Source of the DNA: JAIEOG01 sp964519985
Lineage (GTDB): Bacteria > Bdellovibrionota > FAC87 > UBA2466
NCBI GenBank assembly: GCA_964519985.1
Contig: CAZFMF010000009.1
Span: 34,013 to 98,012 of the forward strand
Reading direction: 5' to 3'
Length of the DNA: 64,000 bases
The position numbers and the translations under genes were made by a program. Shown in pieces: positions 17,381-26,375 of the stretch (within the stretch, counting starts at the first letter, position 1; each line of letters opens with the position of its first letter). The notes below the pieces were generated by a model. That model was not told the DNA's origin. It saw nothing but the letters and a program-made list of their open reading frames with translations, and searched no databases.

Positions 17381-17980
17381 ATGAAAACGCAAACAAAACT
17401 CTTCTGCCTCTTGGCGTTTACCTTTTTCTGCGCTCCGGCGCGGGCAACGTTGTCTCCGGTCGGTATCGCGATTTTTCCGCCCGTTCAGTTTCCCGACTCC
17501 AAAGTCTACATCACGGGGGTGCGGGTAAGTGCCCTGTGGGGAAGTCATTGGAAAGTGTTTGGAGCTGACATCGGAGTCGTTGGGAATATCACGCAGCAAG
17601 ATATGGTTGGCTTTGCCGTGTCCGGCATCTTCAATGCCGGTTACGGCAACATCTCCATCTTTCCGGCGCAGATTGCCGGGATTGCCAATATTGCCGACGG
17701 CCGGGTCGATGTTTACGGGCTTCAGTTGGCGGCGGGAGTCAATTACATCCCGAAGGGCGGAACGATTACCGGACTGCAAGTCGCCCTCGTGAACCTAGCC
17801 CAACACACCGATATTCGGGGCTTTCAGGTAGGACTCTACAATACCGCCAATCGCGTTTATGGATTCCAGATCGGCGTGGTCAATCAGGCCGAATCCCTGC
17901 ACGGGATTCAACTGGGCCTCATCAACATGCACCGAACCGGCCTTTTCGCCATTGTGCCGGGAATCAATATCGGTCTCTAG
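17381..17980 (+). CDS. LA_2272-like surface repeat protein
   Basis: A 199-residue exported protein with the signal peptide ending APARA. The second half consists of short degenerate repeats of the form G-[FLI]-Q-[VIL]-[GA]-[LV]-x-N: GLQVALVN, GFQVGLYN, GFQIGVVN and GIQLGLIN. This is the LA_2272-type surface repeat described in Leptospira and found in other Gram-negative predators and environmental bacteria. It probably forms a beta-stranded outer-surface structure. Monocistronic. Confidence 0.7.
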   Translation: MKTQTKLFCLLAFTFFCAPARATLSPVGIAIFPPVQFPDSKVYITGVRVSALWGSHWKVFGADIGVVGNITQQDMVGFAVSGIFNAGYGNISIFPAQIAGIANIADGRVDVYGLQLAAGVNYIPKGGTITGLQVALVNLAQHTDIRGFQVGLYNTANRVYGFQIGVVNQAESLHGIQLGLINMHRTGLFAIVPGINIGL

Positions 17981-18052
17981 TTCCCTTAGTCAGGGCTATT
18001 CCAGAGGGGATATAAGGACCCGCCCGGGGTTAAGTAGTTTCCGCCGTGGCGG

Positions 18053-18469
18053 TTATTCGAGTCGAATGGTTTTACTGGGGTCGTAGTACGGGGCGTCCAT
18101 ACTGACGAGGATGGCCTTGCCCGACAGCGTCCAATACTTGTGCGGGACATCCTTGGGAACGGAAACAAAGTCTCCTTTTTCAATTTCAAATTTGTCAGTG
18201 CCCATCTGAACCCGAACCTTGCCTTCCAGAACCAGTAAACTATGGTCGGCGTCCGGGTGCTTGTGCAGGGGAAGCTCGCCCGTAAATTCTACTAAGTTAA
18301 TGCGAATCGTTTCGGTCTTTCGGATGTTCCACACTCGAACATTCTTATCTTGGGTGATCGGCTTGCTCGCCAATATGGATTTGTATTTCAGAACGGTGCT
18401 TTCGCTCGCAGTGTTCGATGCGATGCCGTTGCCGCAATGAAATAGTAGCCCGATTAGAAGTGCTTTCAT
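18053..18469 (-). CDS. Exported single-domain cupin
   Basis: A 138-residue protein with a signal peptide (MKALLIGLLFHCGNGIAS) and one cupin barrel. Motif 1 is GELPLHKHPDADHSLLVLEG and motif 2 GDFVSVPKDVPHKYW, so the metal-binding His/His/Glu-like/His set is largely present. The start is ATG 18469. Periplasmic cupins of this type have no assigned function. Confidence 0.75.
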   Translation of the reverse strand: MKALLIGLLFHCGNGIASNTASESTVLKYKSILASKPITQDKNVRVWNIRKTETIRINLVEFTGELPLHKHPDADHSLLVLEGKVRVQMGTDKFEIEKGDFVSVPKDVPHKYWTLSGKAILVSMDAPYYDPSKTIRLE

Positions 18470-18570
18470 CCGCACAAGATTAAGCCGCCTCTAGGAACCC
18501 GACAAGCGGGCGGCGCTTATCGGAGTGATAGAGACTTTTAATGCATTGGGGAAGATTGGGCTCGGCGTAT

Positions 18571-19124
18571 CTACTCGTGCCTCAGAGGTTCAACCCCTAG
18601 CTTAACGACGAAACCTTCAAACTCGACGTGAACACCTTTTTTGCCCATGTGCTTTTCGGCGGAAAATTTGGCTGACTGAGTGCACTTGCCGGAGCAGGCA
18701 CCGGCGAGTTTGTCGAGTTTCCACTCAATCAGGTGTAGCCAGTAGTCCGGCTGCATCTTGTAAATGGCGGGAGTCACCGATAGTTCCAGAGGGTCCTTCG
18801 ATTCTACGGTCGCTTCCACTTCATTGGTAGCTACGTTTAAGCTGACCTTCGCTAGGCGCCGATCCGAGAGCCGGACCGGGGCTTTGATACTGAAGGTGAC
18901 GCTTTTGCTTTCAAACGCGATTTCGATACCTTCGGTTCCCAGATTCTTTTTGGTCGAGAAAGTGACCGATTGAATGCAGTTTCCTGCGCATGCGCCGGCA
19001 AGTTCGTCCAACTCCCAGTGAATCTGGTGGAGCCAGAAATCCGGCTTCATTTCGTATGTCACGGGGTTCGCGGTCAGCTTGAGCAACCAATGATCGTAAC
19101 CAAAGCTAAAAGTGATTTCCTCAT
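18571..19124 (-). pseudogene. Duplicated-domain protein whose signal sequence lies in another frame
   Basis: From 19086 downstream a frame encodes two tandem copies of a roughly 55-residue unit: YEMKPDFWLHQIHWELDELA and YKMQPDYWLHLIEWKLDKLA, each followed by GAC[AS]G[NK]C. The frame has no ATG of its own. Just upstream, ATG 19124 behind a strong GGGAGGGG encodes MRKSLLALVTIIGCSS, a lipoprotein-like signal, and then stops at TGA. Adding one base near 19078 would join it to the repeat frame. The gene is either newly frameshifted, a sequencing error, or read by frameshifting. The family is unknown. Confidence 0.6.
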
Positions 19125-19219
19125 GATCCCCTCCCTAATTCTTTTCTTGGCTAGCACAGGATTTAACCCGCGCAAACTCTAAAGGTAGGGAGGGGTGCTT
19201 TAGTGAACACAGAAGCGTC

Positions 19220-19248
19220 GGCCGGCTCATTGAGAAAATGAGCCGGCC
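19220..19248. terminator. Strong hairpin downstream of the DM9-repeat gene
   Basis: GGCCGGCTCATT, a 5-nt loop, and AATGAGCCGGCC form a perfect 12-bp stem 16 bp beyond the stop of the gene at 19264. There is no T tract in either direction. Confidence 0.6.
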
Positions 19249-19263
19249 CTTCCGCAACGCTAT

Positions 19264-19752
19264 TTAAGCATCGGTGAGCGCTTCAAACACGGTGGCGACA
19301 TACTCCTTCCCATAGTAACCGTAGTAGCATTTTCCATTTTGCGTCGAGCCGACCATCTTTCCCCCGATGAAGTCATTGCCCCGTCGCACGCGGCAGATAT
19401 GAAGCTGGACGTTGCCCGGTTGCTCCACACCGCCGGCGACAAGATAGGGATCGCTCAGCGAGGTGCTGTAGAAAAAACGCATTCTCCCGTAGCGATCCTG
19501 CAGCACTTGGTAGTTAGTATAAGCGTACTCTTTTCCGTAGTAGCCCACGTAGCATTTGCCATCCGCCTTAACGAGCTTGCCCACGATTTGCCCGCCGGCA
19601 CGACACACATAGACATTCTTCGTTCCCTCACGGCCCACCGAGACCGGTCTTGACCCGATGAACCCATTGGAACCGTTGATCCATTCGCCGGAATAGCCAA
19701 ACGCCATGGAGGCTTGGAATAGAACTGACAGTGTAAAAAATAGCCGTTTCAT
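19264..19752 (-). CDS. Exported protein with two DM9 (DUF3421) repeats
   Basis: A 162-residue protein. A signal peptide (MKRLFFTLSVLFQASMAFG) precedes two DM9-type units. The first runs VYVCRAGGQIVGKLVKADGK and ends YYGKEYAYTNYQVL. The second runs HICRVRRGNDFIGGKMVGST and ends YYGKEYVATVFEAL. DM9 proteins in eukaryotes bind mannose, but function in bacteria is unknown. The ATG at 19752 follows AGGAGAAAAAGG. Longer starts would bury the signal peptide. Confidence 0.78.
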   Translation of the reverse strand: MKRLFFTLSVLFQASMAFGYSGEWINGSNGFIGSRPVSVGREGTKNVYVCRAGGQIVGKLVKADGKCYVGYYGKEYAYTNYQVLQDRYGRMRFFYSTSLSDPYLVAGGVEQPGNVQLHICRVRRGNDFIGGKMVGSTQNGKCYYGYYGKEYVATVFEALTDA

Positions 19753-19859
19753 CCTTTTTCTCCTGTTACGGGGAGCAACTCCCTTACTGACACACGCGAA
19801 ATGGCGCGCCAAAACGGCTCAAACAGTTTGGAGGAAGGGTTCTCGAGGTTTTCGGTGGT

Positions 19860-20222
19860 TTAACGGCGGACGTCCGAACTCAGAACGTCCCTAAGAGTCA
19901 GCGGCCGCCCGTAAACATGGGGGAATTTTTCGCCATCGGTGGCCGGTTCCCAGCGGAGCGATTCGCCAAAGGCCTTTTCCGAGAACTTTACGATATATAT
20001 CGGGCGCTGGTTGGCGAAGTAGCGAACAATCACTCCCTCCAGCTGTTTCTTGCTGGAGAGGTGGATAAAGCCATCCTTGATATCGACGGGGGAGCCGGGA
20101 AAGGTTCCTTTCTCTTTAAACGCTTTCCATTCGGGTTCGGTGAGGACTTTGTAAACCGATGGGCTCACGTTAGAGGCGAGAATCGTGAGCGGGAAAAACA
20201 AAATCGGGATCAGCTTTTTCAT
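19860..20222 (-). CDS. Exported DUF952 family protein
   Basis: A 120-residue protein: a signal peptide (MKKLIPILFFPLTILAS) followed by a DUF952 domain with YKVLTEPEWKAFKEKGTF, DIKDGFIHLSS and a later FPHVYGRPL. DUF952 proteins are usually cytosolic, so the secretion signal is unusual. The domain resembles the ADP-ribosyltransferase-like KptA/DUF952 group, but no activity is established. It follows the acyltransferase-like gene by 19 bp and is probably cotranscribed with it. Confidence 0.78.
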   Translation of the reverse strand: MKKLIPILFFPLTILASNVSPSVYKVLTEPEWKAFKEKGTFPGSPVDIKDGFIHLSSKKQLEGVIVRYFANQRPIYIVKFSEKAFGESLRWEPATDGEKFPHVYGRPLTLRDVLSSDVRR

Positions 20223-20241
20223 GGCGCTTTCGTACCAGGGA

Positions 20242-22092
20242 CTAAGCGCGTTGCCAATGCGGCTGGGTGGCGTGCGGCTGAGAACTTCGATTTACCGCCC
20301 TTTCGTTCACCGCTCGTTTGTCCGCTAGGGAACAAATCTCTTTGAGCGCTTGCTCTAAACGGCCGATAAATCGTTTTTGTTCGTGGTAACTGCGCCCGCC
20401 CTTTAAGCTGCTCATCAGGCATAGGTAGAGATGATTGTTAAAAAGGGTGTAGTGACCCGCAATTCCACCCTTCGGCAGAAAGGAGAGGTTGACTCCGTAC
20501 CGCCCGGCCAGTTCGAATCCAGTTTGCTGAGGAATATGGGATACCCAAACGTCCTGCATAAAAAAGCGCCGTAGGAAGTTCGCACAGAAAGCACTGAGGA
20601 CTAGGACCAGGGAGCGCAGTCCGAACATGCCTAGCGTTCCATCGCTGAGAGCTCGGATCATGGTCAGCGTTCCCAGGTAGATCTCATCCTGCGCCTGCTT
20701 CTGGCGTTTGATTTCAAGATTGTGCGCTTCGATCGCCCGGAAGAGGGTGTCGGGATTGGGGTTGTGGACAAAGTCTTTCATTTCTGAAGTCGTCGCGCAG
20801 TACCTCCAAATATCCCCGTACCTCACATTTCTGAGGTTGATGAAATTTCCGACGATCGGGCACTTGGAAAAACTCTTCTGGTACGCCAAATGGAGACCGC
20901 AATGAAAAGCTGCATCGGCGCCCAGTCCGCGCGACTTGAAGGCATTGACTCCAATCCCTTCGATCTTGTGAACAATCTTGTCTCCGGAAAAAAAGCCGTG
21001 TTGGGTAACCGCGGAGATGGAGTCGTGAACCTTGGCAACTTCCTCTTCGCTTAAGAAAGAGGTGTCCAGTTCCACTTTTTCGAAGCGCACCGGTTCCGGC
21101 TTCGGTTGGGGATCCGGGAATTCCTTCTGGAGCTCGATGCAAGATTTGTGAAGTTCGGAACAAAGCTTCGCGGAAAATGTCCCGCCAATTCCGCACCAAG
21201 GGTTGACCGTGATTCCCGCCCGGGCATTGCCCGTCACGACCGCGTACATGCTGCGACGGTGATCGCGATTGGAGTAGTTTTTTTTATGCACCACGTGAAG
21301 GACTTCGTTTTCCGACGTGGGCGAATCATCGATATCAATCGACACCGCGAAGGCGGCGTTGTCGAGGATCGCCATGGAATGCGGATTTTCCTTTTGTACC
21401 CGGGCGAAAATCGGAATCGTGATCCGATTGTTCACCCAGGTGAGTTCCCCCACCAACGTTCGGCTAGCCATGGCGGCGGCGGAAGACGTGCGATCATCTT
21501 CCAGAATTCGAGTGATTTGATCAACGAGCTGCCAATAGGAAAGGGCCTGGCCATTCCCAGTTGTAAGAGAGAGCCGATAAGGAACTGCTTGAACCCAGAG
21601 AATGGCGTAGTCGCTGGGCGCTTTGTCTTCGATGCGATGATTGGGAGCTTTTCCTCGAAACTCGGAAACCATGAGTCTCGAGAATAAGTACTGGTATCGG
21701 GACATATCGAGGGGTTTGCTTCCTTCAAACTCCTCCTTCAAAGTTTGGGTTTCTACTTTGGTTTTGAAATCTCGTAGCCCTTTAATGATCTGGGCGGCTT
21801 TTCGAGCGGGATTCGTTTCGGGGTCGGCCGATAAGATAAACGATGCCGACATTTCCGGGTAAAAAAGCTCAGGAAACCCCCAGCATTTAAAGTCCAGGGC
21901 ATTTTCTCCTTGCTTCAGGCCCCGGGGGATGACTGCTTCACGAGTGGCGATCCCAAAAACACCTCCCCAAAGCTTCATTGCCAAAAGAAAGAAACGCCGC
22001 GCGACGGGGCCCTTAATGTGCTTTGCGCCAAACCGGTGAGCTAAGTCAGAGAAGGGAACGAATGGGTGTGGAGGGATCGTGTCTTTGCCCAT
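20242..22092 (-). CDS. Choline/carnitine O-acyltransferase homologue lacking the catalytic His
   Basis: The 616-residue length and collinear motifs match carnitine acyltransferases. AAQIIKGLRDFKTKV and EEFEGSKPLDMSRYQYLFS align with the helix and CMNQYY-type loop of carnitine acetyltransferase. AFHCGLHLAYQKSF aligns with the DAFIQMALQLAYY helix, and LFNNHLYLCLMSS with the INFSLSAY strand. In the active-site segment, GLVYEHAAAEG of the family is GITVNPWCGIG here. The Glu-His pair is therefore Asn-Pro (about residues 297-298) and the general base is missing. ATG 22092 is chosen because a GAGGG lies 5-6 nt upstream. It may be a binding or regulatory paralogue, or may use another residue. Bacterial members are uncommon. 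Confidence 0.72.
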   Translation of the reverse strand: MGKDTIPPHPFVPFSDLAHRFGAKHIKGPVARRFFLLAMKLWGGVFGIATREAVIPRGLKQGENALDFKCWGFPELFYPEMSASFILSADPETNPARKAAQIIKGLRDFKTKVETQTLKEEFEGSKPLDMSRYQYLFSRLMVSEFRGKAPNHRIEDKAPSDYAILWVQAVPYRLSLTTGNGQALSYWQLVDQITRILEDDRTSSAAAMASRTLVGELTWVNNRITIPIFARVQKENPHSMAILDNAAFAVSIDIDDSPTSENEVLHVVHKKNYSNRDHRRSMYAVVTGNARAGITVNPWCGIGGTFSAKLCSELHKSCIELQKEFPDPQPKPEPVRFEKVELDTSFLSEEEVAKVHDSISAVTQHGFFSGDKIVHKIEGIGVNAFKSRGLGADAAFHCGLHLAYQKSFSKCPIVGNFINLRNVRYGDIWRYCATTSEMKDFVHNPNPDTLFRAIEAHNLEIKRQKQAQDEIYLGTLTMIRALSDGTLGMFGLRSLVLVLSAFCANFLRRFFMQDVWVSHIPQQTGFELAGRYGVNLSFLPKGGIAGHYTLFNNHLYLCLMSSLKGGRSYHEQKRFIGRLEQALKEICSLADKRAVNERAVNRSSQPHATQPHWQRA

Positions 22093-22452
22093 GTCGCCCT
22101 CGTTCACCACACAATTTTCGGTTTACCTCGTGAGAAGGTCAAGCGATTGGGTGAGGGTAGAGATAACGCATCGCGATTCTTGTCAGCTGAACCTAAGGCG
22201 AGTGTGGGATGTTAGTTGTCTATCGAAGGCTTGAGCCATGAAGACGCGGGTAGGCCGAAAACAAATAGAAAGGAAACAAGCACTCGCATTTGGGCTCCAA
22301 TCGTCCGATCCACTCTGCAAATCGCGATCGATTTTAGTGGAAGTACGGAGTTCGTCAAACCGTTTCATATATTAAATCAATTAGTTACTGCTCTAACGCG
22401 CGAAACTCGTTTCTCATGGATCTGGGGTTTGCTCTTGTGTTAAGGCCCCTCG
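22093..22452. other. 360-bp divergent intergenic region
   Basis: No convincing coding frame. It separates the acyltransferase-like gene and an exported-protein gene and must hold both promoters. An AT-rich patch around 22365-22385 (CATATATTAAATCAATTAG) is the best promoter candidate. Confidence 0.4.
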
Positions 22453-23574
22453 ATGAGTGGTTTTTTGTTCTTTTGGTTTTTATTGCTAACCGTCCCCTCT
22501 CTCTGCCTGGCGGCGGGCTCCGTGAAAGAGAAGGATGCGGAATTCCTGCGACGCCTTCCCGCCGGCGAGCTTCGGGCGGAAGAGGAGGACGGGCTGCTCA
22601 AATGCGTGCAGCGCTTAACTGCACTCGGAAATACCTTGAGTATCAACCTCGTGAAAATCCCCCGCGTGGAGCGGCGAAACCTGGATCGGTTTTACGGTGG
22701 CCACTTTATTCGATTGGACCTCGCGGCGACGGCAGAGGACGGGTACGTGCAGGCGGGTACTTTCGTGGGCGCTCTTTACCCCGACAGCGAAGGGGGGGAG
22801 CCGACGGTTGAATTTAGAGTCGATAAGATGAACGGGTACGGCTTTCTGGATCCACAGTATCGGGCCGCCCAGATCCGCGAAATCAATGACCGAGCCGCTA
22901 AGGAAATAAAGAATGATGTAACTTGGCTTCGGTATGTCAAACAAACCAATCCTGAATTCTTGCGGATGGTTTGGGATTTTCCGGGCGTGAAACACGTTGT
23001 GATTGGCCCTTCGAATGACGGCTACATGGTTCCGGTTTTCAAAGTCGTGATCGCGGACCCGGACGATGCCCATAAGTTCTTGATGCGCTTTGGCGACCAG
23101 TTCCGGGGCATTGATATCGAGATACCGGGTTACAACGATGGATCCGATTTTGGTCGAGGCATCGCCGTTTATCAGCGGAATGGCTCGAAATCCTCCCGAA
23201 GGCTGGGCAAGATTATCGACGGCACGGCCTCTCTGCCGGTGGTGGCTCCTGATTTTAATAAGCTCGATGAGAGCTTAAAAGAGGCAGTCGAGCTAGCGTA
23301 TCAGACCTGCGGAGAAATCGTGACGGAAGGTCCGAATACCTATCTCGAGTTCATGAGTTTTGAGACCAAAGTCTCCGCAGTGGTAGATTTCTCAAACGCG
23401 CCCGAACGGCTGATCTCGGGGGGGAAGCTAAAACCTGTGCCGGGCAACCCCAATCAGTATTCGGGAAAGCTCAAGCTAAGAACGATCATTGAACTTTCTT
23501 CCGAAGAATCTGTAACTATGATCCAAAGCAAAGAGGGATACGTTACCCCGATTCGAAAGGCATTCCGGAATTAG
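22453..23574 (+). CDS. Exported protein of unknown function
   Basis: A 373-residue protein with a signal peptide (FLFFWFLLLTVPSLCLAAG). The mature region is mixed alpha/beta with two single Cys residues (LLKCVQ and YQTCGE) that could form a disulphide. No family is recognised. It appears monocistronic. Confidence 0.6.
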   Translation: MSGFLFFWFLLLTVPSLCLAAGSVKEKDAEFLRRLPAGELRAEEEDGLLKCVQRLTALGNTLSINLVKIPRVERRNLDRFYGGHFIRLDLAATAEDGYVQAGTFVGALYPDSEGGEPTVEFRVDKMNGYGFLDPQYRAAQIREINDRAAKEIKNDVTWLRYVKQTNPEFLRMVWDFPGVKHVVIGPSNDGYMVPVFKVVIADPDDAHKFLMRFGDQFRGIDIEIPGYNDGSDFGRGIAVYQRNGSKSSRRLGKIIDGTASLPVVAPDFNKLDESLKEAVELAYQTCGEIVTEGPNTYLEFMSFETKVSAVVDFSNAPERLISGGKLKPVPGNPNQYSGKLKLRTIIELSSEESVTMIQSKEGYVTPIRKAFRN

Positions 23575-23576
23575 GG

Positions 23577-23760
23577 GGTGCTAATTCAGCACGGGAATCT
23601 CAATCTCAGTTTTTGACTGCCGTTCTGGTTTGCTTCCGACGCAATTCAGGGTCACGCGCATTTTGTGAGTGTACGCGTCTTCGGCCTGGGGCGTTCCTTC
23701 ATAGCAATTGCACGGAAAAAGCTCGTAAAGTACAGTACGGTTTGGTGGCAGGGAAAAATT
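23577..23760 (-). pseudogene. Possible 3' remnant of a Cys-containing protein gene
   Basis: On the minus strand a frame without a start codon encodes a coherent peptide (YELFPCNCYEGTPQAEDAYT, then MRVTLNCVGS) ending at a TAG at 23586. An in-frame stop lies a short way upstream, inside the response-regulator gene. The balanced composition and spaced Cys residues suggest the tail of a lost gene. Chance is possible. Confidence 0.25.
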
Positions 23761-23761
23761 T

Positions 23762-24181
23762 ATGGAAAAACAAACTTACGACTTGAGTGGAAATGCTCCG
23801 GTTGCGTTGGTGGACGACGTTCAAAGCGATATCAAGTTTTTTGAGGTGTATTACAAAAAGTCCAAAATCAAAAACCCACTAATCAATTTTTCTTCGGGAA
23901 TCGAGTTCCTGGCATACCTCGACGAGGTGGAGAGGGGGGTCAAGGAAATGCCCGCTCTAGTTTTTCTTGATATCAATATGCCCAAAATGAGCGGCCATGA
24001 AACGCTGGCGATAATGAAAAAGCGTAAGCCGTTCAAAGATGTTCCGGTCGTGCTGATGCTCACAAGTTCTACGAGAGATGCCGATAAAAAATCAGCTAAA
24101 GAAGGGGGAGCGGCAGAATATTTCGTTAAGCCGCTCGACGGCAGTGCCTATGTTCAGTTTTTTAATTCACTGGTAGCCTGA
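23762..24181 (+). CDS. Single-domain response regulator
   Basis: A 139-residue stand-alone receiver domain of the Rcp1/CheY-like group. The acidic pocket is in VALVDD, the phosphoacceptor Asp in LVFLDINMPKMSG, the Thr/Ser in MLTSSTR and the Lys in YFVKPL. There is no output domain, so it probably relays phosphate or signals by protein contact. The convergent histidine kinase next door is the likely partner. Confidence 0.9.
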   Translation: MEKQTYDLSGNAPVALVDDVQSDIKFFEVYYKKSKIKNPLINFSSGIEFLAYLDEVERGVKEMPALVFLDINMPKMSGHETLAIMKKRKPFKDVPVVLMLTSSTRDADKKSAKEGGAAEYFVKPLDGSAYVQFFNSLVA

Positions 24182-24211
24182 CCACTGAACTGAGACTCAA
24201 GACATTCTATC

Positions 24212-25615
24212 TCAAGCCCTCATTCGACTTTGATGAGCTGCGGAATCGGCAGTTTCAACGGACTCCCGTAAATTGACATTTGCGCCGAGTGAGAAAATAA
24301 ATGTCGAGCCCACACCGGGCTTGGACTCTACCCATATTTTTCCGCCATGCTTTTCCACGATCTTCTTGCATATGCTCAGGCCCGCCCCGGTTCCAGGGTA
24401 TTCACTACTGCTGTGCAAACGCTTGAACATTTCGAAAATCCGTCCGAAATATTGGGGGTCAATACCGATTCCGTTGTCTTGAACAGAAATGAGCCATTCC
24501 GAACCATTCTTGTGTGCGGAGATGTGAATCTTGGGTTGAGACTTATCGCTAAACTTAATGGCGTTTTCTATTAAGTTTTGCATCAACCTCGTGAGTAGCG
24601 AAAGATTTCCTTTTAGGGTGGGAAGCGAATCTAGAGTAACCGTAGCATTTTTCTGAGAAATCACTGCTTCTAGATTGGATAGAACGGAATGTGCAACTTG
24701 GTTTAACGGAATCGGTTCGCGTAAACTAACCTCCCTACCCACCCTCGAGTACTCTAGGATATCATCGATAACGTTATTCATAGCTCTCGCCCCTTCGACG
24801 GCGTTGCGAGCATACACTTTGGCCTCCGGGTTCAATTCATTCCCGCACGACTCTTCAAACAGAAGGCAATTCGTTGCGACCGATCGCAGGGGAGATTTTA
24901 AATCATGGGCTGCAACCTGGGCGAACTGCTCAAGCTCCCGGTTTGACTCGGTGAGTTCCTGAGTGCGAGAATCGAGAGCTGCATTCGTGACCTCTAAATC
25001 CGCTTGGCGAATACTAATACTTCGAAGCTCGTTGCACCCTTTCAAACAGGAAATGGTAAGGAAGATATTTTCGAAAAGAACCCATCCAGCGTGTTCAAGC
25101 CAACGCCATTGGCTGGCAACGGGAATACCATAGACGGACTGGGGCCAATACACTCCGCGAAAGTAGTGATCGAGGGCTACAACTATGGTCCCCGTAATGA
25201 GAACCCGCCAATCTCGATAAAACGCGAGGAATGCAAGCGATCCGAATACGTGAAAATGGGTTTCCAGTCGACCGGCCATTAAATGGATAAGTAACGCCGA
25301 CATCATCATTTGGGAGAAGGCAATGACGTGCCTGGTTACCGTTTTGCCGGGATACAGAAACGCCAACAGTACCGGAAAGAAAGTGAGCGCACCTCCGAGA
25401 AAAATAGCCGCCCAGACGTGGATGTGCGTATCACTAACTGAACCCTCCCATCTTAGTGGCGAGATCACAAACGCGCAGAATATCCCGAAACACCATTGGC
25501 CAATCATGAGATAGGCGAACAATCTATCCGCGTCCTTATAAATCTTTGCTTGAAACTCTCGGTAGATTGCCAGCGCTCGTTCGTTCGGCTGCAACTCACT
25601 ATTCAGTGGGGTCAT
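24212..25615 (-). CDS. Membrane histidine kinase
   Basis: A 467-residue kinase. Residues 35-210 contain about six membrane segments in a sensor region that includes an ETHFHVFGSLAFLAFY motif. A short coiled coil follows, then HisKA with AAHDLKSPLRS (phospho-His) and HATPase_c with the N box (NLIENAIKFS), G1 (VQDNGIGID), F and G2 (GTGAGLSI) motifs. The ATG at 25615 has a strong GGAGG upstream. It overlaps the end of the RedB-like gene by 17 bp. The kinase domain is close in pattern to the hybrid kinase at 47731-49317, suggesting a paralogous pair. Confidence 0.9.
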   Translation of the reverse strand: MTPLNSELQPNERALAIYREFQAKIYKDADRLFAYLMIGQWCFGIFCAFVISPLRWEGSVSDTHIHVWAAIFLGGALTFFPVLLAFLYPGKTVTRHVIAFSQMMMSALLIHLMAGRLETHFHVFGSLAFLAFYRDWRVLITGTIVVALDHYFRGVYWPQSVYGIPVASQWRWLEHAGWVLFENIFLTISCLKGCNELRSISIRQADLEVTNAALDSRTQELTESNRELEQFAQVAAHDLKSPLRSVATNCLLFEESCGNELNPEAKVYARNAVEGARAMNNVIDDILEYSRVGREVSLREPIPLNQVAHSVLSNLEAVISQKNATVTLDSLPTLKGNLSLLTRLMQNLIENAIKFSDKSQPKIHISAHKNGSEWLISVQDNGIGIDPQYFGRIFEMFKRLHSSSEYPGTGAGLSICKKIVEKHGGKIWVESKPGVGSTFIFSLGANVNLRESVETADSAAHQSRMRA

Positions 25616-26261
25616 GCTTTTCTCCTCCCTTTTGAAACTTCTGCCCACTCGCCGTACTTCCAAAGAGGGAGCAGCCGAAAACAAACGCGGTCGGGCGTTC
25701 CATTTTTCCCGTATTCACGAGGGATATCACCGCGCTCTTCCCTAAACTGTCCCCGGAATGTCCCCGTGCGGCAGTGATTCCCCCGCTAAATAGCAATTGT
25801 CGATTAGCGCCATAAATTAGCGTGAGACCGGAAGTTTCCGCTCGAAAGCGTTTGGCTTCAACCCCACCTTCATCGAGGATCACGTTCGCGCCCGGCAAAG
25901 CCTTTGCCTGGCGCCAAAGCGATTCTTTTTCCCAGTCCGTCGGCATACTCGGGGGCTTAACGAAAACCACATACGTTTTCAGTTTGCTTCCTACCCGCGC
26001 CAGGATCTCACTTAGCTCGCCGACGCTGGCTTTGGAACAACTGCAACGGGGGTGAACGAAAATGAGTAAGGTCAGCATGTTCTCGTCTAAAGTTATCATT
26101 GTTTGCTCAGGCCAGCGGGACGGCGAGAGCGAAAATCGGCCCGGGCGAGTGGAATAGTTCAAAAGGAAAAGCATTCCGCCAATGACCGATACAAACCAAA
26201 TGGTGCCCAGCGCCAGGACAATTGCAGGCTTGCGTCGCAATAGGTTGACGATCCGCTTCAT
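25599..26261 (-). CDS. Membrane-anchored thioredoxin-fold protein (RedB-like)
   Basis: A 220-residue protein with one N-terminal membrane anchor (AIVLALGTIWFVSVIGGMLF) and a periplasmic thioredoxin-like domain. The active-site position reads FVHPRCSCSKASVGEL, a CxC where thioredoxins have CxxC. This pattern occurs in RedB-type proteins of delta-proteobacterial and related lineages. It overlaps the kinase gene, so it may sense or supply a redox signal for that kinase. The coupling is an inference. Confidence 0.68.
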   Translation of the reverse strand: MKRIVNLLRRKPAIVLALGTIWFVSVIGGMLFLLNYSTRPGRFSLSPSRWPEQTMITLDENMLTLLIFVHPRCSCSKASVGELSEILARVGSKLKTYVVFVKPPSMPTDWEKESLWRQAKALPGANVILDEGGVEAKRFRAETSGLTLIYGANRQLLFSGGITAARGHSGDSLGKSAVISLVNTGKMERPTAFVFGCSLFGSTASGQKFQKGGEKHDPTE

Positions 26262-26375
26262 AAGATCTCACGACGAGGGAGGTGCTTGACTAACTTATGT
26301 ATTGCAACGGCGCGTTGCCAACGGGTTAACTATAACTCATTTCCCACCAACACACTTTGAAATGAGAATTACCCA

